DNA from: Allobrachymonas sp.
GTDB taxonomy: Bacteria > Pseudomonadota > Gammaproteobacteria > Burkholderiales > Burkholderiaceae_C
Direction: 5' to 3'
Assembly (NCBI GenBank): GCA_017996515.1
Contig: JAGOGU010000033.1
Location: 1 to 10,709, forward strand
Length of the DNA: 10,709 bases
Shown here: positions 7,322 to 10,709 of the stretch, one piece after another
Layout: every line of letters starts with the position of its first letter
How positions within the stretch are numbered: position 1 is the first letter of the stretch
The notes under the pieces: generated by a model
Database searches by the model: none
The model's input: the letters and a program-made list of their open reading frames with translations, nothing else
What the model was told of the DNA's origin: nothing
Made by a program: the position numbers and the translations under genes

Positions 7322-8463
7322 CACTGTTCCTTGTCGGCAGTACGCTGTGAGCGGCTGCCGGGCAACAGGGTGCGCCAAGACCATTGGCGATCCTGCTTCA
7401 GCAACCACAGCGCAGCAGCTACAAATACGCTGCCATGCAACAGCAGCAGCATGGCCGACAGGCTGAGCTTGCTGCTGGCAACCCAACCTTGCCCGACGTT
7501 GATCATGTTGTAGTAAGCGGCAAAAGACAGCATGGCAAACAACAGGCTGCCACTGCGCCCCGTGCGCGGGTTGGTGTGGGCGCTGGCCAGTGCAATCAGC
7601 AAGAGGTTGATGCTGGCCAGAGTCATGCCTAAACGCGAACCCAACTCTGCGCGCAGATGTGGCGCTGATTCGTGCACAAGCAGCCGTGTGGAAATAGTGC
7701 GCGGCTCTGCCTGTGTGAGAGATGAAAGGGCATCGCCTTTTTCAGGCACAGGATCGGGGTTGCCGATGCGCATGCCGTATTCTTTGAAAAAAGCCGTCAC
7801 CAGCGTTTGGTCGTTTTTGATTTCGGTGCTTTGGCCGTTGAGCAACACAATCCAGCGCCCGGAGTCTTTGTTGTCCAGATGGCCGTTGTTGGCGGATACC
7901 ACGACTTCGCTATCGGGCTGGCGGGCAAACACAAACAGCTTGGCGCCAGCGGTAATGTCGTCGCCTTCTTTTTGGCTATCGACATAAAACACGCGATTGC
8001 CATCAGCAGATTCCTGAAAAATACCAGGGGCTATGCGCTCCACATCGCTGCGCGACTGGTAGCGCGAGCGCAATTCTTGCACCTGGGAATTGGCCCAGGG
8101 CCAGCCAAACAAGGAAAGCAGCACCACCAGGGCAATAATGGGTACGGCGAATTGCAGCAAGGGCTTGAGAAAACGCAGCAGACCTTGGCCGCTGGCAAAC
8201 CAGACGGCCATTTCGCTTTCGCGGTACATGCGCGACAGGCTGAACGCCACGCTGACAAACAGGCTCAGTGTCAGCAAGGTAGGCAAATAAGCCAATACCA
8301 TATAGCCCAGCACCAGAGAAACTTCTGATGGGCTGACCAAGCCCCGGTTGGCCAATTTCAGTGTACGGATCAGCATCATGGTGATCATGATGACCACCAA
8401 TACGAACAATGTGGCGCTAAAACTGCGCGTCAATTCGCGCCGGATGGAAGTCTGGAATATCAT
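7321..8463 (-). CDS. lptF: LPS export ABC transporter permease LptF
   Basis: LptF is the partner permease of LptG in the LptB2FG lipopolysaccharide extractor. The 380-residue protein has helices at about 16-36, 52-76 and 103-121, a periplasmic jellyroll region (about 125-275), then helices at about 279-295, 305-325 and 335-355, followed by a short polar, basic cytoplasmic tail. The coupling segment RMYRESEMAVWFASG (78-92) includes E84, the same number as the coupling-helix Glu of E. coli LptF. The motif AELGSRLGMTLASINLLLIALA (from 272), at the start of the fourth helix, is characteristic of the family. ATG at 8463 is chosen because MIFQTSIRRELTRSF is the expected N terminus; no clear Shine-Dalgarno is seen. 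It is transcribed divergently from pepA across 62 bases and is translationally linked to lptG. Confidence 0.96.
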   Translation of the reverse strand: MIFQTSIRRELTRSFSATLFVLVVIMITMMLIRTLKLANRGLVSPSEVSLVLGYMVLAYLPTLLTLSLFVSVAFSLSRMYRESEMAVWFASGQGLLRFLKPLLQFAVPIIALVVLLSLFGWPWANSQVQELRSRYQSRSDVERIAPGIFQESADGNRVFYVDSQKEGDDITAGAKLFVFARQPDSEVVVSANNGHLDNKDSGRWIVLLNGQSTEIKNDQTLVTAFFKEYGMRIGNPDPVPEKGDALSSLTQAEPRTISTRLLVHESAPHLRAELGSRLGMTLASINLLLIALASAHTNPRTGRSGSLLFAMLSFAAYYNMINVGQGWVASSKLSLSAMLLLLHGSVFVAAALWLLKQDRQWSWRTLLPGSRSQRTADKEQ

Positions 8464-8525
8464 TGCGGATCAGTTTGGTCCGGATCTTGGCGCAAGGCCG
8501 GGAAAATTTTCTAGCTCACATTATC
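8464..8525. promoter_or_regulatory. Divergent lptF / pepA intergenic region
   Basis: Only 62 bases lie between the two divergent start codons, so both promoters must be here or reach into the coding ends. I see a possible + strand TTGGCG hexamer and an AT-rich patch (GAAAATTTTC, itself a 10-bp palindrome, at about 8502-8511), but no convincing -35/-10 pair for either direction. The divergent lptF-pepA arrangement is common in proteobacteria. Confidence 0.4.
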
Positions 8526-10172
8526 ATGAAATTTACACTCTCTTCCGACAATTTGTTCTCCAGTGCCAAAAAGCAGGCAGACTTGATGATCGTGTTGATG
8601 CAGCCAGATGCATCAGGCTCAGCCAAAGCAGCCACAACAGGCAAGGCTGAAAAAGCCACACAAACTGGCGTGCAGCCTGTAGTGGCACAGGCTATCAAAG
8701 CAGGTCATTTCACGGCAGAAAAAGGCAAAACCCTGTCGCTGTATCAGGCCGCAGGCTGGGCAGCGCCCCAAGTCATCGTGTTGGGCATGGGTACATGCTC
8801 TGCCAGTGAGCTGCGCGACATGCTGGACAAAACCGTGCGCACGCACGGGCGCGACGTGGTCACTTTGGCGATCTGCTTTGCGCAAGCCGCAGATGCCCAG
8901 CAGCTGATGGTCGCCATGCAAGCGGTTGCCATGGCGGGCTATGTATATAGCCACACCAAACCCAGCGCCAAGCCCAAGCTGCGCCAAGTTGTGGTCGGTG
9001 TGCCCAACGGGGCGGAAAGCCGCGCTGCGTTTGAGCAGGCGCAAGCCGTGGTGGCGGGCATGGATTTGGCGCGCGAATGGGCCAACCGCCCCGGCAATTA
9101 CGCCACGCCCACCAAACTGGCTGAAGCGGCCAAAGAAATCGTGCGCCAAGCCAATAGTGGCAAGCAAAAAAAAGTGTTTGCCTGCGAAGTGCTGGACAAA
9201 GCCAAGGTTGAAAAACTGGGCATGGGCGCTTTCTTGTCTGTCGCAAAGGGAACGGATGAACCGCTGCGCTTTATCGTGTTGCGCTACCAGGGGGCGGCCA
9301 TGCGTGATCAGCCCGTCGTGATGGTGGGCAAGGGCATTACTTTTGATACGGGTGGCATCTCTCTCAAGCCGGGTGCTGCCATGGATGAAATGAAATACGA
9401 CATGGGCGGCGCTGCAAGCGTGCTGGGGCTGTTCGAGGCGCTGCGCCTGCTGCGCCCGGCCATCAATGTAATTGGCCTGATCCCCAGCTGCGAAAACATG
9501 CCCAGCGGCCGCGCCACCAAACCGGGTGATGTGGTTACCAGCATGAGCGGGCAGACGATCGAAGTGCTCAATACCGATGCCGAAGGCCGACTCATCCTGT
9601 GCGATGCCTTGACGTATGCGGAGCGCTTCAAACCACAAGCCGTAGTGGATATTGCCACCCTGACGGGCAACTGCGTTTTGGCTTTGGGCAATGTTCGTTG
9701 TGGCCTGTTCAGCGCAAACGACCGTTTGGCCCAAGCCTTGCAACAAGCGGCGGATGACGCACAAGATCTGTGCTGGCGCATGCCCATGGACGATGCCTAT
9801 GGCAATGGGCTGCAATCCAACTTCGCTGATGTGGCCAATATCGGCGGGCGCACAGCGGGCTCCATCTCTGCCGCCAAATTTTTGGAGCGCTTCACCAGCA
9901 AATATCCGTGGGCGCATCTGGATATTGCAGGCGTTGCCTGGAACGAGGGGACGCTCAAAGGCGCAACTGGCCGACCAGTGCCGCTGCTGCTGCAATTCGT
10001 GCTCAATCTGGCGCAAACGCCCACTGCTTTTGCCGGTGAGCCTGCCTCCACTGCTCAAACGGTTCAGGCGGTGCGAGCGGGCACGGCTCCTCGCCGCAGT
10101 GCAGGCGTGGCAGCCAAAAGCAAAACAAAGGCCAGCACGAGAACGGCTAAAACAGCCAAAAAATCGGCTTGA
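8526..10172 (+). CDS. pepA: Leucyl aminopeptidase (M17, cytosol aminopeptidase) with basic C-terminal tail
   Basis: PepA removes N-terminal residues, preferably leucine, from peptides in the cytoplasm with two divalent metals; in E. coli it also binds DNA (carAB regulation, Xer recombination at cer). The 548-residue protein keeps every catalytic residue: metal ligands K269, D274, D292, D351 and E353, plus K281 and R355. The signature NTDAEGRL is at 349-356. E. coli PepA has these residues one number higher. Family members are near 500 residues; here the fold appears to end near residue 497 and about 50 more follow. The last 30 or so are rich in Ala, Thr, Lys and Arg (for example AAKSKTKASTRTAKTAKKSA). 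A low-complexity Ala/Lys/Thr stretch also occupies about 30-50. ATG at 8526 (MKFTLSSDNLF) fits the family start better than the TTG at 8463. holC follows after 11 bases. Confidence 0.95.
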   Translation: MKFTLSSDNLFSSAKKQADLMIVLMQPDASGSAKAATTGKAEKATQTGVQPVVAQAIKAGHFTAEKGKTLSLYQAAGWAAPQVIVLGMGTCSASELRDMLDKTVRTHGRDVVTLAICFAQAADAQQLMVAMQAVAMAGYVYSHTKPSAKPKLRQVVVGVPNGAESRAAFEQAQAVVAGMDLAREWANRPGNYATPTKLAEAAKEIVRQANSGKQKKVFACEVLDKAKVEKLGMGAFLSVAKGTDEPLRFIVLRYQGAAMRDQPVVMVGKGITFDTGGISLKPGAAMDEMKYDMGGAASVLGLFEALRLLRPAINVIGLIPSCENMPSGRATKPGDVVTSMSGQTIEVLNTDAEGRLILCDALTYAERFKPQAVVDIATLTGNCVLALGNVRCGLFSANDRLAQALQQAADDAQDLCWRMPMDDAYGNGLQSNFADVANIGGRTAGSISAAKFLERFTSKYPWAHLDIAGVAWNEGTLKGATGRPVPLLLQFVLNLAQTPTAFAGEPASTAQTVQAVRAGTAPRRSAGVAAKSKTKASTRTAKTAKKSA

Positions 10173-10177
10173 GGTGA
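10171..10177 (+). promoter_or_regulatory. holC ribosome binding site overlapping the pepA stop
   Basis: GAGGTGA is a near-perfect Shine-Dalgarno, 6 bases before the GTG start of holC at 10184. Its first two bases are the last two of the pepA TGA stop (10170-10172). This fixes the holC start and implies that ribosomes finishing pepA can reinitiate on holC. Confidence 0.8.
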
Positions 10178-10183
10178 TCGGCG

Positions 10184-10630
10184 GTGACTCGCATCGACTT
10201 TCACTTCAATGTGCCTGACAAATTGCACTATGCCTGTCGGCTGGTGCGCAAAGCCGTGGGCAAAACGGCATCTGTCGTCGTTACGGGAACGCAAGAGCAG
10301 CTTGCCCAACTGGATGACATGCTCTGGCATCTGTCACCTACTGATTTTGTGGGGCACGCTTGGCATGCGCAGGATACTGCGCCCGAGCAGGCCAGCGAGT
10401 TGGCTTGCGCCCGTGTGTGGCTCAGCACAACACCAGAGCATTGCCAAAGGCATGATCTGCTGGTGAACCTGTCAGATATGGTGGTTGCAGGTTTTGAGCA
10501 ATACGAGCGCCTGATTGAAGTGGTTTCGGTGGATGAGCAAGACCGCCAACACGCCAGAAAACGCTGGCGCCATTACGCGACGCGAGGTTATACCATTGCG
10601 CAGCATGCGGTGAGGGCTGCTTCCAACTGA
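10184..10630 (+). CDS. holC: DNA polymerase III chi subunit
   Basis: HolC (chi) is an accessory protein of the replicative clamp-loader complex; in E. coli it binds psi (HolD) and the C-terminal tail of single-stranded DNA-binding protein. The 148-residue protein is almost the same length as E. coli chi (147). It opens RIDFHFNV and continues with YACRLVRKA (about residues 17-25), the typical chi beginning. DDMLWHLSPTDFVGHAW (44-60) and LLVNLSD (92-98) match the conserved core. The ATG-less start is a GTG with a strong ribosome binding site. It lies 11 bases after pepA, a pepA-holC arrangement well known in proteobacteria, where valS often follows; valS is not visible here. Confidence 0.94.
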   Translation: MTRIDFHFNVPDKLHYACRLVRKAVGKTASVVVTGTQEQLAQLDDMLWHLSPTDFVGHAWHAQDTAPEQASELACARVWLSTTPEHCQRHDLLVNLSDMVVAGFEQYERLIEVVSVDEQDRQHARKRWRHYATRGYTIAQHAVRAASN

Positions 10631-10642
10631 ATCAAGGCTCAA

Positions 10643-10662
10643 TCAAGCCAGTCATGGCTTGA
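10643..10662 (+). terminator. Possible terminator hairpin after holC
   Basis: TCAAGCC and GGCTTGA form a perfect 7-bp stem with a 6-base loop, 12 bases after the holC stop. No T-tract follows on the + strand, so intrinsic termination would be weak. The remaining bases to the window end show no recognisable gene on either strand. Confidence 0.35.
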
Positions 10663-10709
10663 GCGTCAAAGCGGTTGGGTGCCATGGCTCTCTGCAAAAA
10701 CGGCTATCA

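Noticed and set aside
7322..7486. Upstream extension of the LptG reading frame
   Set aside because: The 55 extra residues overlap lptF and do not look like an LptG N terminus, while the ATG at 7321 has a good ribosome binding site.
6770..7513. 247-residue + strand frame opposite lptG/lptF
   Set aside because: It is antisense to two well-identified membrane proteins, and its composition (Gln, His, Arg rich) is that of a shadow frame.
8463..8525. TTG start giving PepA 21 more residues
   Set aside because: It would start on the lptF start codon and leave no room for a promoter. MKFTLSSDN at 8526 matches the family start.
8619..10058. 479-residue open frame on the - strand opposite pepA
   Set aside because: It lies wholly antisense to a pepA with every catalytic motif intact. 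Its predicted protein is His/Gln/Arg-rich with no recognisable domain, typical of shadow frames in GC-rich genes.
10631..10709. Start of a further gene (for example valS) after holC, or the end of a convergent gene
   Set aside because: An ATG occurs at 10684, but only eight codons are visible and they do not match valS. The - strand frames are short and unrecognisable, so nothing can be supported.

Overview
The window looks like ordinary chromosome of a betaproteobacterium, most likely of the order Burkholderiales (Comamonadaceae or Alcaligenaceae type). This is inferred from the protein sequences, the moderately high GC of the housekeeping genes, and a gene order (cysB-type regulator, tRNA-Pro, lptG-lptF divergent from pepA-holC) that I remember from that group. 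No database was searched.

Region 1 (1-4096, + strand) is the end of a surface-polysaccharide cluster. It holds the 3' part of a family 2 glycosyltransferase, then rfbB-rfbD-rfbA-rfbC, a complete set for making dTDP-L-rhamnose from glucose-1-phosphate. Junctions are tight: a 3-base gap, a 33-base gap, an ATGA overlap and a TGATG overlap, so the genes probably form one operon entering from upstream. The glycosyltransferase part and rfbC are less GC-rich than rfbB/rfbD/rfbA, as is common in variable O-antigen or capsule loci.

Region 2 (4236-5916, - strand) carries a small membrane protein of the UPF0126/TRIC family (YadS/YicG-like) downstream of a CysB-type LysR regulator. The regulator's upstream DNA is strikingly AT-rich and contains a perfect 10-bp inverted repeat.

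Region 3 (5991-8463, - strand) has tRNA-Pro(CGG) with an encoded CCA end, a probable -10 box and a good intrinsic terminator, then lptG and lptF. These two encode the permease of the LptB2FG transporter, which extracts lipopolysaccharide from the inner membrane.

Region 4 (8526-10630, + strand) is divergent from lptF across 62 bases. It holds pepA (leucyl aminopeptidase with an added Lys/Arg/Ala-rich tail) and holC (DNA polymerase III chi subunit), whose ribosome binding site overlaps the pepA stop codon. The last 79 bases hold a small hairpin and no recognisable gene.

Regions 1 and 3 meet functionally at the outer membrane: one supplies activated rhamnose for surface glycans, the other exports LPS. 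I found no CRISPR array, insertion sequence, phage gene or clearly new system. The points most worth checking are the basic tail on PepA, a Gln-to-Glu change at a ligand-contact position of the CysB-type protein, and the inverted repeat upstream of its gene.
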